Positions 13,401 to 26,700 of a stretch of 64,000 nucleotides of DNA are shown piece after piece (position 1 is the stretch's first letter; every line of letters starts with the position of its first letter). The position numbers and the translations under genes were made by a program. The stretch comes from Fratercula arctica (taxonomy: Eukaryota; Chordata; Aves; Charadriiformes; Alcidae): positions 17,127,587-17,191,586 of the forward strand of contig CANTUZ010000002.1 in assembly GCA_947846985.1 (NCBI GenBank). Reading direction: 5' to 3'. The notes below the pieces were generated by a model. That model had not been told where the DNA came from. It did not search any database and was given only the letters and a program-made list of their open reading frames with translations.

Positions 13401-14742
13401 TTTTTTGGCTTCTTTTAGGTTGAATAGCATCTTATTCCAAACACAGCACTGGGACACCGGGCCCAGTTCTTTCTGTGCTTTTGATTTCAGTGTCATTTTT
13501 TTCCCAAGGGAATGTAGAACATATTTCTTAGCGTTGGGTTGCAACAGCCTGAACTTGAATAAGCTGGTCCAAATTACAAGGATGCATCTGATACTCATTA
13601 AAAAGAGGATGCAACAGCTTTTGGAACAGATAGTGGACTCCTAGGAGTACATCATGGAGGAATTTACAAAGAATGAAAAGTGAATCATGTTACTGTAGAA
13701 ATAATTATTCAAATATGTGGTAAGTAAAATTTCATCTGGATCCTTTGTATTCTCTCAGACCTTCCTTGAGCTCCTCTAACTGGTACTGTAGCCACCATGC
13801 AACAGAGTGATGATGGGGCTGACGTGCACATGGGCTTAAGCATCTGACTCTTCTCCAGATCATTACCTTCAAGGGCCAAGTACATTTTGTATCTAGCATA
13901 ACAAACTTAAAAGAGGAGAGCATGTGAAAATATTGACTGCTGTGTTGATTTGATGGGTGGCTATACTGCTTTTGACCGGGGGACGTTAAGGCACAGTGAA
14001 CTATGGTGTAGATCTATGCTACAGTAGCTACAAAAGCTCCCTTTCCAGAGTCCTGGAAGTCACACTAAGGCAGAACTGCTTTCTCCACTTTCTGTGGCAC
14101 ATAAATTCATATAGGACAGGCCTAACTGTGCATGGTCAGGGATGCACAGCTGAGTAGCTGCTCCTGCCCCACGTACCTCTGTTGGTTTTTGGGCAGTACT
14201 TGCCAGCTGGGTTACAGCACATGGGCATGGCCCTGAGATGATCATGCAGGTTTCCTCTGTGAGTATGAGTCTTTGAGAATCAGTGGTACCTAACTGTGCT
14301 GGAGCTTCAGCCTTTTCCCACTTCTCCTCACATCCTTGGTTGAAGTGACCTGTCCCCCCTTATCATGTGAAATGACTACATTACTGCCCCCCCAAAACCT
14401 CATTCCGAGCAGGGCTGTGTTTGCCCTGAAATGTAATGACTCAGTCCTTATGGGCAGAGGTTTCAAACACCCAAGTGTAGAATGCACAACAGTGGGTTTT
14501 GTTAAGATAGAACAATAACTGTGCATTTAGAAATAACACTAATAAATGTATTCAGTATGGCCATTGCTACCTCTGGGCACACCGGGTTTGTGCAGGACTG
14601 CTCGGATGTAGGCATCATTTATCGTACCCAAAGTAACAGTTCTCCGGTTCCCACTGTGCTCTTTATTCTGCAAGGCATCTATGTAGATCCAGCACCTTGC
14701 AGCAGATCCATGCACATAAAATAGAACACAGTTGTTCGTTTG
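10451..14742. other. intergenic or intronic DNA, nothing recognised
   Basis: No recognisable gene or repeat. One minus-strand open frame (13,059 to 12,685, 124 codons) begins with a hydrophobic stretch and has six cysteines but matches no family I know. I treat it as chance. Confidence 0.5.
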
Positions 14743-14759
14743 TTTTTTTTTTTTTTTTT
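14743..14759 (+). repeat. poly(T)17 tract
   Basis: Uninterrupted run of 17 T, preceded by GTTTG. It could be a decayed poly(A) tail of a minus-strand retroposed sequence, but I see no recognisable retrocopy beside it. Confidence 0.9.
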
Positions 14760-17700
14760 AATTTTTGTGGGTTTTGTCAAATTTATCACTAACAATTAGT
14801 ATGAATCTGCAGTACAAAGTTCTGGGTACTCCATAGTTAGGGAGGGCTAATTCAGCAGGCCGCTACTCCCCAGACCCAACATGTACTTCTCTGGCAACCT
14901 GGTTTTTTTTGAGGTTTCAGGCATTCCAGTATTTCTGGCCATTTATTGTAGAAGTCTCCTGGCTTCTGTTCGAGAAAAAAAAACAATTTACTCCAACAGG
15001 AGGTAGTCCCTTATGAGATACATCCAGCTGGCCACAGCAGGGGCCGGCCTTGTCGTCTTTACAAGCAGGATATGTTCACGTGCCAAAGTCAGCAGAAACA
15101 AAATAGATGACACATCCACAGTCTGAAGGTTTGTATTCCCAACAAACCCAAGCAGAAATAAGACAGGATGGGGAGCCAGGTCCAAATCAAGCATTTATTT
15201 CAAACATTTACATGTCTGAGATCAAACTCTTGGATTATGGATTAAATCCATAAAATGTGTAGGAAGGAGGGAGCTGCCTGTGAATTTTCTCTTAGACATG
15301 TCTGGGGACGTTTTGTGACATCTGTTGTACAAGCTTGGGTTTATAAAACCCACATGCAAAACAGTGGGTTTAGACCAAACTGCTGATGTCTGAAATTCTC
15401 ACTCTGCTTGATATGAGACACTGCCAAATCTCCAGCAGTATCTGTGTCTGAGGTTCTTTTTCCTCTCATCCCACATACCTTGAGCTGATTGTTACTTGTG
15501 CAGCCTCTTGCTCTTGATACTTTGGGAGCCATATATCAAGGAGATACCCGTTTGGGAGGAGAGAACAGGGACTCTGACAGTTCTCTGATCCTTAATGCAG
15601 TTTTCAGCTTGAGGTGATTTAAGTCTTTCTGTTCAAAAAATATGACATCAGTCACGCACTCTCAGCCATGTGAAGTTACTCAAGATTTACAGCTTTCTGC
15701 TGTGTGACCATTCAATTTGGAGTAGTTTTGTTAGGATGATGTTTGCTGTTGTGATCTGGGGACACTTTTGGCTCACCCTTGTTCTTAGGATTTGATGTTC
15801 CTGCATCCCTGCACAGAAAGCAGAAGAGCAATGATGTAGCTCAATAGTACTTTGCAGAATAGGCTCCCAGGACCTGCTACAGAGTCCCAAGCCACCTTCT
15901 CTGTCTTCTCCTGGGTATTTTTGATCAGGAATGTGCTCCTCACAGGTAATTTCAGAATTTCTACTGAAGTTTCTTGCAACTTTGTGGAATGAAGCCTGGA
16001 GCACTGACCAGAGAAAGCCCTCATAAGGCTCACGTGATGGGTACGTGACTAGGGCATGTCCCAACCCTTCTTCTGCCCCCAAAACAGCTCTAGAGAGACA
16101 GCCCTGAGGATATGAAACCACATAGTGCTGGAAGGAGAGAGCTGCTTTCAGTGGCACCTGGAGGAGGCAAAGGCATCTGCAAATCACTGCTAAGGGCACT
16201 TTGTTCTTTCTATTTTGAACTAACTGGAGCGAACTTTCTCTTTTAGCACAGAGTTGGGTTTGAGAAGGAGCCAGTGTCAGCAACTGTCCATCACTGAGAG
16301 ACAGAAAGTGCCAGATCAGGGCCTAAAAAGGACCTCTGTGCAGACCTGGCATTTCAGCTCTGGATTCAGTGGGGAACAATTCGGGGCTTCTGTACGCTCA
16401 GTGAAATACAGCACGAGAGAAGGTGTCCCAGGCAACTTCGTGTGCCCATCTCACTTGAAAACTGGCTAGCAGGGGTTTGATAACTTTTAGAGCAGTTATG
16501 CACCTTTGGGAAATTTTGTGTGATATAAAAGTCCAGAGGGAAGAAAATATTATACTGTTATTGCTGGGGGACTGGGGTAAAGCTGTTTGTGACAGTCATG
16601 AAAGATGTCCATGCTGTGCTGCTACAGACAGTTCCCTTGCCATGCAAACTCTCTGAAACCAAGGGGACTTGAGGCTAGGAGGTGCACAGCTCCATGAACA
16701 CCAGTGACATTGCTTGGAAATAAAAAGACTGTTGATTAAAGTGACCTATTTCATATGTTTTCGACGGGTTGAGTTCCTCTTTTTTTCCGTGTTTGCTATT
16801 TTTTTAACCTTTACTACATGTATTCCAAGTGTTTGTTAACACTCTTTCCTTTGGATTAGCTAACAATAAAACCTCTCCTCTGAATTTCTCCCAAAATCTA
16901 CGTAGTTGCATTCCTCCTTGACTTGATGGAACTCCAGGACACCATCCCACAGATAACTTGCCATGCAACATCTGGCTGTGTGTATATATATGTGTATGTG
17001 TAGCGTATGTGGTGTCATCTATAAAGGCAGGACTGTATACGGTAGAGCTGTTTACCATCAGTGTGAACTTGGGCAACAGATGATTTTTGTATTTAATTTT
17101 CTCGCTCCCCTCTTCACTAGAAAGAAACTAAGTAGAAATTGCTCATTTAAGCAAGGTTCATCCCTGTTGGATCAACTTTTTACTCTGGGGGTGCCTGAAC
17201 TATAAGCGATAGCTCAGACCTGAAGTTGCTGCATTTGTGTAAATTAGGCAAGATGTGCAAGACAGCCAAAACCCCAGGCCAGTAGATCTGGGTGGTGAGC
17301 TCCAGCAGAAGTAGAGAAGGTTGGCTGAGGCTATACATGGAGCTATACTGGCAGTATCAGCATCTGAAAGCTGCCTGGAAGGGTGAACTACATGCAAGAA
17401 CCACGCAGGAGTGGAGTTTGTGGCTGCGCCCCACCAGTACCCAGCAATGGGTGGAGGAGTGGTGCAACGTCCGCTTATGGGCATGAGTGCGGGCAGCATC
17501 CTTCCCCCGGGCAGGAAGAGGCCGGCTGGTGCCCACAGGGCCCACAGCTCTGCAATGCCTCCCCTGCGCCTTGGGGCTCACAAGAACCAAGAAGAATTTG
17601 CACCTAAGAAGTCTTTTCCTTCCACTTAAAAAAATGCAACCAATAGTGAATCGAGTGAAGGGTGAATTCTCAATGTACACATCTTACATCCAACTATTTT

Positions 17701-18987
17701 TCAAAGGCTTATGTCTATTTGTTCCTGTTACTGCTTTCTGTTCCCGATCCTCTGAAAGTTTCTCCTGACTTCAGAGCAGAGCGAAGCAGCCAGCTCCAGC
17801 ATCTGCTCCGTGGTCACCCAGAGGCGTGCGGGGCCAGGGCTGAGCTAAAAGCCCCGGCTCGGCTGAGCTGGCTCTAACCTGGGATGCAGCTTATCTGCCA
17901 ACAGAGAAGCCACCCATGGATAACGGAAAGTGACTGTAGCAATGGAACGTGTTATAAAACTCCTATTGACTTCATGGGAGCCGGATGACAGAAATCATTG
18001 TGTACTTACACTGAGGAAGTAATCTGGGACAGTAAATTAATCTCAGCAGTCTTAGCTTCAGGGGTTCTTGAAGTTATTTTGTGCAGTTATAGTTTGCATG
18101 GATTTGTTCCCTATTAAATTTATAAGGACACAGCCAAACTTCTCTCAAACTGCTGAGCTGTGCTTTGTTTTGGGATTTTCAGAAAAACAGACAAAGTCAG
18201 AGTTTTGCCTGACTCCCACCTGGAAGCAGAAATTGGTCCACATCTGCTGAAAGGCTTGTGACTCTCTGCAAACCAGAGTCAAACTTGGCTTGGCATCTAT
18301 ATCTGTGTCCACCTGGCTTCATGTCTCATTACAGAAGATCCACCCAGCTGTAGCTCGGCGGTAGAACAAGTCAAGCTTCGTGTCTGAGCTGGACCACCCA
18401 TGATATTGGTTGAGTCAAAATGCAAAAATAATAGCCATAATCACAGCAAATAGTGGAACTTCTGTTTTACTCTTCAATAAGAGATGTGTGAAATTCAGGG
18501 AGGGGAAGAGTAGTATGTCTACATGATGCAGGGAACACACATTTACTCATTTTACTCTTTGCAGTTAAAAACGGGCCCAGCCCAAGCATCTCCAGGGAAG
18601 ATCAGATTTGTGTCCAGACCCATGTTGGTATTCCATTTTTGAATGTCAGTGGAACAGAAAACAATGTTTTTCTTTTAAAGTTGAATTTCCAGCTGTGGTG
18701 CTGTGAGGAGCAACTCTGTGGTGAGCGAGAGAAGAGAGAGGAAATCTCTGGAGTTGCTGTGGATTATCATGCAGCGCAGGGAGGAAGCGGATGAATGCTC
18801 TCTTTATAAAGGTGCCTGGGCAAGGGGGAAATGGCTTCCCCTCCGTGGGTGCAGGGGCTGTCTCAACTGCAGCATTAGCTGGGCTGCTTCTTAAAAGTTG
18901 CCCCTCACCCCCATCCTGCCTACCCACACAAACCTCTCACCTGGGGCGACCCCCAGCCTGACAGGGAATATGGGCTGGGGAGAGAAG
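14760..18987. other. intergenic or intronic DNA, nothing recognised
   Basis: Includes a 198-codon minus-strand open frame (16,283 to 15,687) without recognisable motifs. One frame of that length is expected by chance in 64 kb. A GC-richer patch lies at 17,400-17,870. No splice-flanked exon or repeat could be supported. Confidence 0.5.
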
Positions 18988-19055
18988 ATAGAATCATAGA
19001 ATCATAGAATTGCCTAGGTTGGAAGGGACCTTTCAGATCATCTAGTCCAACCAGC
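18988..19055 (-). mobile_element. CR1 3'-tail fragment, minus strand
   Basis: The plus strand starts with three copies of the octamer-type unit agaatcat/agaatcat/agaat. This is the reverse complement of the (ATTCTATG)n end of CR1. Next comes 'ggttggaagggacctttcagatcatctagtccaacc' (18,018 style tail, here about 19,018-19,053), the hallmark of the CR1 3' UTR. Only about 65 bp remain, so this is an extremely 5'-truncated insertion, which is typical of CR1. Confidence 0.88.
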
Positions 19056-20176
19056 AAGATGCTGCTCTCCCTCTACCCTGCCTGCTGTACGGAGCAGCGC
19101 AGCCCCTCCCAGCGCAGTGACTGCTAGGAGATGCTCCTAGAAATGCAGGTGGCAGAGGTGGGGAGCATGGTCACAGTAGGGACACCGTCACCCAGGTGGG
19201 TTGCTGATGGGGCAGCCTCAAGTCACCTGAGATAATTCTGCTCTGGAGCCTCAGATTGGCGGACACAGCCCTACCTGCAAGAGCCACCAAGGCATCAGCA
19301 CCACCACCATGGGGAACATCACTGCCACTTGTGTGAGCCCTCGAGAAGCAAGCCTGCACGGTCTTGCTTCCTCTACCCCAACTTGCCCTCTGTGCTGCCA
19401 GCCTGGACACTGCCTGGCTCCCTCGGGATCACCGACAGCCCTCCGGCTTTCAGGAGCGCAGCTGTTGAGTGACCTGACAAAGAAACAACAAATGTGTTAC
19501 TCCCGTTTTATATTTTTATTGGCATTAGAACTTCTGTGACAGGAGAAAGGGAAGGTCGTACTTTCTAAGAGACTGAGAAATGAAGGACATACTCATATAC
19601 CGCTGCTGGTGAGGTGGAAGACGACCACAAGAAGGGTCGTCACTTGCTGTGTAGCACCCCCGTAACTTGTAGAGGAAACAAAATGCCCTCTGCCAGAAAC
19701 TCCTGTTTGCTTTCACTTGAGAACTAGCAGCAAGGCAAAGATCACACTCTGCCAGGTCTGCTTTTGCCTGTGATCTGCTTTTGCCTCAGCACAGGCAAAA
19801 CCTTTATTGCTTGTAAAATTAAACATAGGTTTCAGATCGCTTTTCTTAAAGTAGCCTTTTCCCCTCCTACTTTCTCAGCTGCTCTGAAAATGGTACTGCG
19901 GTCAGATGTGCTCATTGCAATGCGCCTGAAGGTTTGTAACCTTCTGTGAGCTGAGACACTTTCTTTTCCCTTCAAAGGTTCCCACAGCCGAACCTCGGTG
20001 GCTTCCCCTCTGTATTCCTGCACCAGTGAGTCATTTCCCTGTCTACCTTCTGCCTACAGAGTCCAGGTGCTGAGAGCTTTGCTGGGATGTTGAGCGTGAA
20101 ACCAAAGTGATTTGTTGAATCAAGCCTACATTAAAGTATTTCCTTTTTGTTGACTTTTTCAAAGATTTCCCATCTT
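19056..20176. other. nothing recognised
   Basis: Moderately GC-rich unique-looking sequence with short open frames only. No repeat family or RNA gene recognised. Confidence 0.5.
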
Positions 20177-20197
20177 CCCTCCCCCCTCCCCCCCCCC
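20177..20197 (-). repeat. C-rich tract (G-quadruplex/i-motif potential)
   Basis: CCC-T-C6-T-C10, so the minus strand carries long G runs separated by single A bases. It lies 117 bp upstream of the orphan exon-like segment at 20,315. Confidence 0.85.
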
Positions 20198-20314
20198 TTA
20201 TTGTAGTTGTTCATCATATCTACAAATTAGCTTGGTCTGCAGACTGTGTTCATTTTCCATTGATGGCCAGACCAAAGAAGTGCTTTCAAATAGATGTTTT
20301 TCCTCTCTCTGCAG

Positions 20315-20405
20315 TGGGAGAAAGTGATGTCAGCTGGGGACCAGGAGGACTATATTCACATTGCTGCAGGGAAGGAGGTCTATGAAGAGGCTATCAAAAG
20401 ACAAG
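20315..20405 (+). CDS. orphan exon-like segment, product unknown (tentative)
   Basis: A strong polypyrimidine tract and AG (tttttcctctctctgcag, ending at 20,314) are followed by 91 bp, open in one forward frame. A GT occurs at 20,406, although GTTTGG is a weak donor. The encoded piece contains EDYIHIAAGKEVYEEAIKR, a charged, amphipathic, protein-like stretch. The other two forward frames are stopped. If it is an exon it enters in phase 0 and leaves one base after codon 30. The frame stays open past the donor to 20,485. I do not recognise the family, and no neighbouring exon was found. It could be an exon of a long gene whose other exons lie outside the window, an exon of a non-coding transcript, or chance. 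Confidence 0.3.
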
Positions 20406-21744
20406 GTTTGGAAGTATGCTGTTGTGAAGTCTGTGCACTTAAATGGAGGATCCAAAGGAACCATGACAGTAAGGTCCAAACTTGAATACCTTGGCACATC
20501 TACATCAGCGTCTTAGTTTGGACCAGGAGCCAACTTCCAAAGTCAGTCTCCCAGTTCTCCCCACTTACCGTGCTTCCTTTTGACTTGTGGAGCAGATCTG
20601 GAAGAGATGAACCCAGTGCCTTTCAGATGAAACACACGCTTGACAACATGCTCCAGGAGCCCACCTGGTCCACTCCAAATACAAATAAATATTCAGTCCA
20701 TACCACGCTTCAAGTAGAACATCATTCCCATGAGGCAGCTGCTGAGGGGCCTGAATTTTAGGCTTAAAATAACAAAAAAATTGAACCTTCAACAGGAACA
20801 AAGGAACTGTGGCCACTGCTCCACTGTGCATCATACACAGAAAATCTAATTATATTTGGGAATAAGACCATCTATGGCCAATAACCATGCTTAGAAAAAT
20901 GTTTGTGAAGCGACAGATCACTCATGAGATACTTATCAGTACAAACAGAGCCATCTGAAAGATGCTACATGTATTGCATATGAAGCCCTTCTACACATTT
21001 TAGAAACCCTTTAGTCTCCCTGAAAATATATATATTAAAATGCATGTAATATATAGATAAGAAGTACTTTTTTATATATATCTATTCGTACATACACACA
21101 TAAGACAGTCTCCATGAGTACGTTGTGGTTTTCAACACAGTGGATCTATTCTTCGCTCATGCTAATCTCTGTAAGGGAATACATAGGTTCTTCTTGTTTT
21201 GTCCCAGTCCTTCCTTTGTATACAGAAACTCTGTAAAATTACTGATGTACAACCTGAAAGCAAATAAATCTTAATACCTGAAACATAAACTTTGCTGCTG
21301 CTGCTGTATCTTGCTCTACAGGATACAAGGTTCATGAAAAGCAGTTATAGTAGTGAAAGCTTAATTATTCTTTTCTAATTACTGGCTGAAATAAATTAAA
21401 AGTCAAGGGCGTCTGTAGTAAAAAATGACATCATGTATGATATAATTAAATACACAAAACTATGTTTAAATAGCTGTAAGTGTCTGGCTAAACCAAATCG
21501 AGCAAAATATTCAAAGATAATATTGACCAAAGCCCTTACATCACACTGTTGTGAATAAAAGTTTATCACAGAAATCACCTTAATTTTAATTATGAATTTT
21601 CTGGTAGATTAAGGTTTACTTTGCATTTTTATGATTATTCACTTTAATTTTTATGGTAACAAAAGCCAATGAGAATGTTATGTTAAACAGCTGGCATATT
21701 TGAGGGGGGGATTAAAATGAGTTGACGAATGTATAATATCACCT
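20406..21744. other. AT-rich DNA, nothing recognised
   Basis: No gene or repeat family recognised. Short (TA)n-rich patches lie around 21,025-21,090. Confidence 0.5.
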
Positions 21745-21810
21745 TATTATATAGATATAGATGATATAGATATAAATGATATGGATATAGATATAGATGT
21801 AAATATATAA
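21745..21810 (+). repeat. degenerate (GATATA)n tract
   Basis: Repeated units of gatata/gatgatata/gatataaat over about 65 bp. An impure hexanucleotide microsatellite. Confidence 0.85.
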
Positions 21811-22299
21811 AGTTACCTAAAGGTTCTGGGAAGAGCAATCTAAATCTGTAGCGTGACTGCTACCAAGTTTTGTGTCTTCAGCAATTTTGACCTCATCTGA
21901 TCACAACAAAATGCCTTAAACTGGATGTTCCTGATGTCAGCATGACTTGAAAATGCTCGTGCAGTCTGACCAAGGTGTACGAAAGTCTGCAGCAGAGCAG
22001 GAATTTGTGTTGGCTCCAGGGGTAAGTTTAATTATCAGCTGGGGCTTCTCCCTTCCTGCAGCTCCAGAGAGTCTCAGCATTGCTCAAGCTACCAGCTTTT
22101 ATCCTAGGTTTCAGGATGAAGCAGACATTACTGACACTAGAAGAGGAACTTATATAGTGTAAATGCTGACAGAGACCAAAGAGGAGCAGCAGGAGCGGTT
22201 ACTGTAATGAAAATACTTTAAAAAAGTGTCATAACCCTACATCATTTAATACCACAAACCTCACTTAGCCATTGTCACCTTTAATTTTTAATATCAGGT
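21811..22299. other. nothing recognised
   Basis: Single-copy-looking sequence with one 71-codon chance open frame. No repeat recognised. Confidence 0.5.
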
Positions 22300-23720
22300 G
22301 CTCTCAGATGATTTGAGATGAGGGAGCTCAGTCAGCCCAGCTCTTCGGTGGCGGTGCCGGCGTGTCGGGCGGCACTGGGGCAGCAGGCTGGCGGACGGCG
22401 ATCTTTGTTCCTTTGTTCCCCCCAGCCCCCATTCCCCGTCCAGACCAACCTCCGCGCAGCCTGGTCATGGCTTTGCTTTCCCCCCCGCCACCCCTTGCTC
22501 ACCTGCAGTCTCTGTTCATATTGTTTTATGGTACTTTAGACAACGGGTTTTAACAGCTAAACATAAAAGCCACTGAGAGCATAAACAGGAAACTTGTGTT
22601 TAGGTGGGAGTGCCTAGGAATTTTATACTGCTGACCACAGAGGCCATGGGAGAAAGGAAATAGGAAAAACACTGTAAATACCTGGGTGACTAATGGCTTG
22701 TGCTGCTCATCTGGCTTTTCAGAACATGAAAAGTTCAGCCTCTTCCAGGCAAAACAGCGCAGGGCAGGCACAGTTGCTCAGGATGATACTCTCCGTGCTC
22801 CTCTGCTGCCTGTTTCCCTGCTCTGCTCCCACCACGGAAAGTGCCTCATTCCTATAAAGTCAAACAAACCCGCAATAACATGCCACCTGGCCCTCGAGGC
22901 TGCGCACATTGATGGCAGCCAGGAGTGTGACACGCGAGGGTGCACGCCCGCACTCCGTATTCGCACCATCCAAGAGGATTTAGATGCGAGAAACCAAATT
23001 TGCCCCCCCTGGGTTTTGTGCTGAGGCAGCAGCTGGAGTTTTGGGGCAGTGCGTGCCTTTGTCTGGCTTCTGTCGCCGACTCCCGAAAGGATTGCCATTG
23101 TTCCTGAGGGGCCTCTGTGGGGCCGCTCCTGTGGTCCACTCCCTTTTATCACCAGCCACCAGGATTGCCAGAGGTTTTGTCTTTTGCTGACGCTGGCAGA
23201 TTTGGCCGATCGGCATCTCCCCCGCCACGGCGCTGGGGCGGGATCTCCAAGTTGGCCATCTGCACAGGGCGGGCGGGCAGAGCTGGGCATCGCGGTGGCC
23301 TGGAGATTGCCCTGCTGGTGTGGCTGGTGACACTGCGACATCTGGTCACCTTCACTGGGAGTGCTGGGTCCGATTTCACCCAAACGCTGGGGCGGTTCCT
23401 CACACTGAGGTTGTGACCCAGCAGAGAAGGGGTGAAAGCAGATGAGGATGCTCCCTGAGTGTCGCATTTCTTGGGGAGGGGGGAGCAGCAGCCCTGTGGG
23501 AAGGCATCGAGGCCAGGCGCCTCAGCTGGGGCATGGGGTGCCAGTGCAGCCCCCCGGGGACCACAGAGGCCCACACTGGCCGATGGATGCCCTGGCTACA
23601 GGAGGAGCTGTGCCAGGAGATGAGTGCTGCAGGCAGGGCAGGCTGCTCTGAGCTCCGGTGGCAGGACAGAGGGAGCCCCTTTGGGGTCCCTTACTCAGTC
23701 CTTGCTGCTTCTGTTCCCCA
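22300..23720. other. GC-rich patch without recognised gene
   Basis: Markedly richer in G+C and CpG than its surroundings, with several G/C tracts and GC-box-like sequences (gggcgggcgggc near 23,266). It is open for over 100 codons in several frames on both strands, including 229 codons on minus from 23,467 to 22,778. None of the translations contains a recognisable domain, and composition alone explains the open frames. It could be a weak CpG island, an old GC-rich element or part of a non-coding gene. Confidence 0.45.
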
Positions 23721-26700
23721 CAGCACTAAATCTGACAGGGAATAACAAGTCCGCTTTTCATCAGGCCCCCGTACAAAACCAATAATCTGCAAGTAGTCCT
23801 GGTGTGCCCAGGCTGCTCCAGAGAAGGACCAGCATGACCAGGGGTGGAGATCCTGATTCAGCAGCTGGGTCTTGCCGACATCAAGTGTGCCACTAAACAG
23901 GGGTGGGATTTCACTCATGGCAAGTTAGGCACATCTGTAAGCATTTCCCTGAATGCAGGCTGGGGTTTCATCCACAATGGACTTGTCTGACTGCTGAAGT
24001 GATACGATAAGCTATGGCAATGCTTGGCAGGGAGCTGGGGAGGACAGCTGTGTTCATCTCCAGGCAGGATCACTTCCAGGCTCTGCAAACACCAAAGTTT
24101 TATTGATGCAGATGCAAGTATACGCTTGTATGTATATGTTATTTGTATGTATACTTGTATCTATAGGTTACATAGATACAGGTGTAGATACAAATTGACT
24201 CAGTCTGTAAGAGCATAGTTACCTTTTCCTATGCAGTTATAAAAACATACAGGGAAGATTGCTGTGATCATAGAAGAGGAGGTCAAACATCTACAATGAG
24301 ACTCTTTCATTTTTCCATGAATATTGCACTGATGAAAAATGCTGGGCTGTCTAAAGTCTCCTCTTTTCCTACGGACAAGCACAGACCAAGAAGACAGCAG
24401 TACAACACTGTTTCCATCCCGATCTGAGAGGATCTACTCAGACTCCGTCCTCCCAGCAAGCAGTGCCTCATCTGAAGCAAGCATGCAACCTCACCGCTGT
24501 TGAAGGAAATAGCTAAGCACTTGTCAGGCAGGTGAAAAAGAACATTGCTAAGCGACGGCCCCAACGCAAAAGTCACAGCGGGACTTAGCAGCATTGCAAT
24601 GGTGAGGTTTTAGCTCCCCGCCGCAGCCTGTGCAATGCAGGTGCCTCGCTTTTCTTGCATGTCGCCTGGAGGGGATCGCAGTGCTCGGTGGCCAGCGAAG
24701 CACTCATGGCACTGCCCACGCCGGCCCCCGGGAGAAGCACTGTATGGCTAATTCGGGGTGGGAAGGAAATCGCTCCTTCCACTCAGCTGAGTACCGGAGC
24801 CAGCTCTCTCACACCGACCCTGAAGCTGTGTCCAGAAGACTGTAGTGGCCAAAGCCCTTCTCAGGCTTTTACTTCTTAAATCCCTTCTCCTGCATAATAC
24901 TGAAATGGGGCTCCAATCCAAGGCTCTCCTCAGTTAAACACCTGAACTGTCAAGCTACAGATTTCAGGGATTGCTTTTGAAACTCTTCCACTTCGTACAA
25001 AGTGATTAAATATTCATTGGCGCGGGGACTAGGAGCCGGCCTCCCTGATGAGCACCCCCACCCCAAGCCACAGAGCCCTTTTCACTCCCATCCTCTGAAC
25101 ATTTAATCAGCCCATACAAAGGAGAGCAGCTTCAGCAGGGGAGCTTGGGAGAGACCTGGGCAGCGACACCCACCGATCACGGTTCGCAGCAGAAGGACCT
25201 GATCTGCTGATGAAGGATGAAGGATTCCAGCACTCGGCTCAGCACGACTGTGAGCGTGTTAGCTATTCACAAAGGAGGATGTGACACTTCCGTTCTGTTC
25301 TCTCCCCCACCCCATCTTTCATGCTGGTTAGATGTGGTTTAACCACCTCGGAGTCCGGCAGGAAGACAGGTTGAGGAATGCTTCGTTTGTGTCCTGAAAA
25401 CTGTACAAAATGAATGGATGAAAATTTGATGAGAAGTTTTTCAGCCATTCAAGCACTTCTCTTAATAATTCAGATGTTTGATTTTCTTCTTCAGCATGCA
25501 GTAAGGATTAATGCACTTTGGAGACGATATAAAAACTTTACTTTCCAGAAAAGAAAAAAAGCCTCAGATTTAAAAAGAAAATCCCATGTAGGAGTATGAC
25601 ATTATGATGTGAGCTTCTATCCTCCTGATTGTCCTAACTGGTGACTTGCACAGGCTTTGCGCTGAAATTTCAGCAGAGAGAGATTTTTGCAGCCAACCTC
25701 TAATAAAAAAAGTTCACAGCGGAAATGCTGACAGGCTGTGATCAAAGCAGCACCCTCAGGTGTTGCTGTGATATACTGCTTGCTTACTAAAACACAGCAG
25801 TTCAAACAGCCTGGCTGTATTTAATTGGGATATACAGTATTTCCAACTTGGAAAGCTCAACACCAAAGAGGGTTGCTCTTAGATCTTTCACTCTGCCATT
25901 GTTCTGCTTTGTGCTCAGAAGAAAGACATCTTGGACAGAAAGCTTTGTTGTTTCATCTGGAACAAGGACTCTAGGACTATCCATAGCATTGCCTTAAATT
26001 TTACAGGAGGCTGCCCTGTGAGTACTTATCTGCTGTTTCCACTCAGAAGACCATGCTGTCCTCTTCACAGCTGCGTGGAGCAGCTCTTCCCCAGTGGTCG
26101 CTGAACATCTTTACCTCAGTCACATAAATTGTGTATGTAAAAAAGTGACACTAACAGTACACCATAAGATAGGGTGTCTTTAAAGTATTACAACAGAGAA
26201 GGAGAAAACCATTCAAACGATGAATTCTTGGAATTACCAACACAGCTGCTACCAGTCACCATTCAGGACTTGCTAGAGTCTGGAGCAGTGCTTGACTCTA
26301 AACTCAAAGTCCACAACCCCTTCTCTGAAATTCAGATGTGTGTCAAAACTTTGTCCTTCCCTGACCATTGGAGATATAAGCTATGTCTCAAGGATGCCAG
26401 CTGGATCTGAACAGCTCTAACCCTCAACCTGGGATCAGAGCTGGGAGATTTCTTTAAGGACACTTCTTTCAAGAAAGTTCTGCAGCAGCTAGAGAGAATG
26501 GAAGGGAAGACTTGCAGTGAGTAGAATCTGCTCCCATCTCAGGGAAAGCAAGGGAAACCTTGCCTGCTAAGTGCTACATACTAAACATGGTGCGTCCAGG
26601 TTTGGGGTGAAGTTAACTCATTCGGGGTATGGCCATCTTTACTCTCAACAGCATGTCCTTGGATGCAGCACGTGGAGCAGAGTTCATAAGATGGGTAAGG

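Noticed and set aside
14743..14759. Poly(T) tracts as tails of processed retrocopies
   Set aside because: No recognisable retrocopied gene or duplication flanks the tracts here or at 42,219, 45,746 and 58,488.
15687..16283. 198-codon minus-strand open frame
   Set aside because: About one frame of this length is expected by chance in 64 kb. No motif, no splice context and no repeat match.
22778..23467. 229-codon minus-strand open frame
   Set aside because: Explained by GC-rich composition. Antisense frames are open too, and nothing recognisable is encoded.
26174..26410. 78-codon plus-strand frame (LLPVTIQDLLESGAVLD...), considered as a retroelement fragment
   Set aside because: No RT, integrase or gag signature could be identified, and flanking sequence gave no support.
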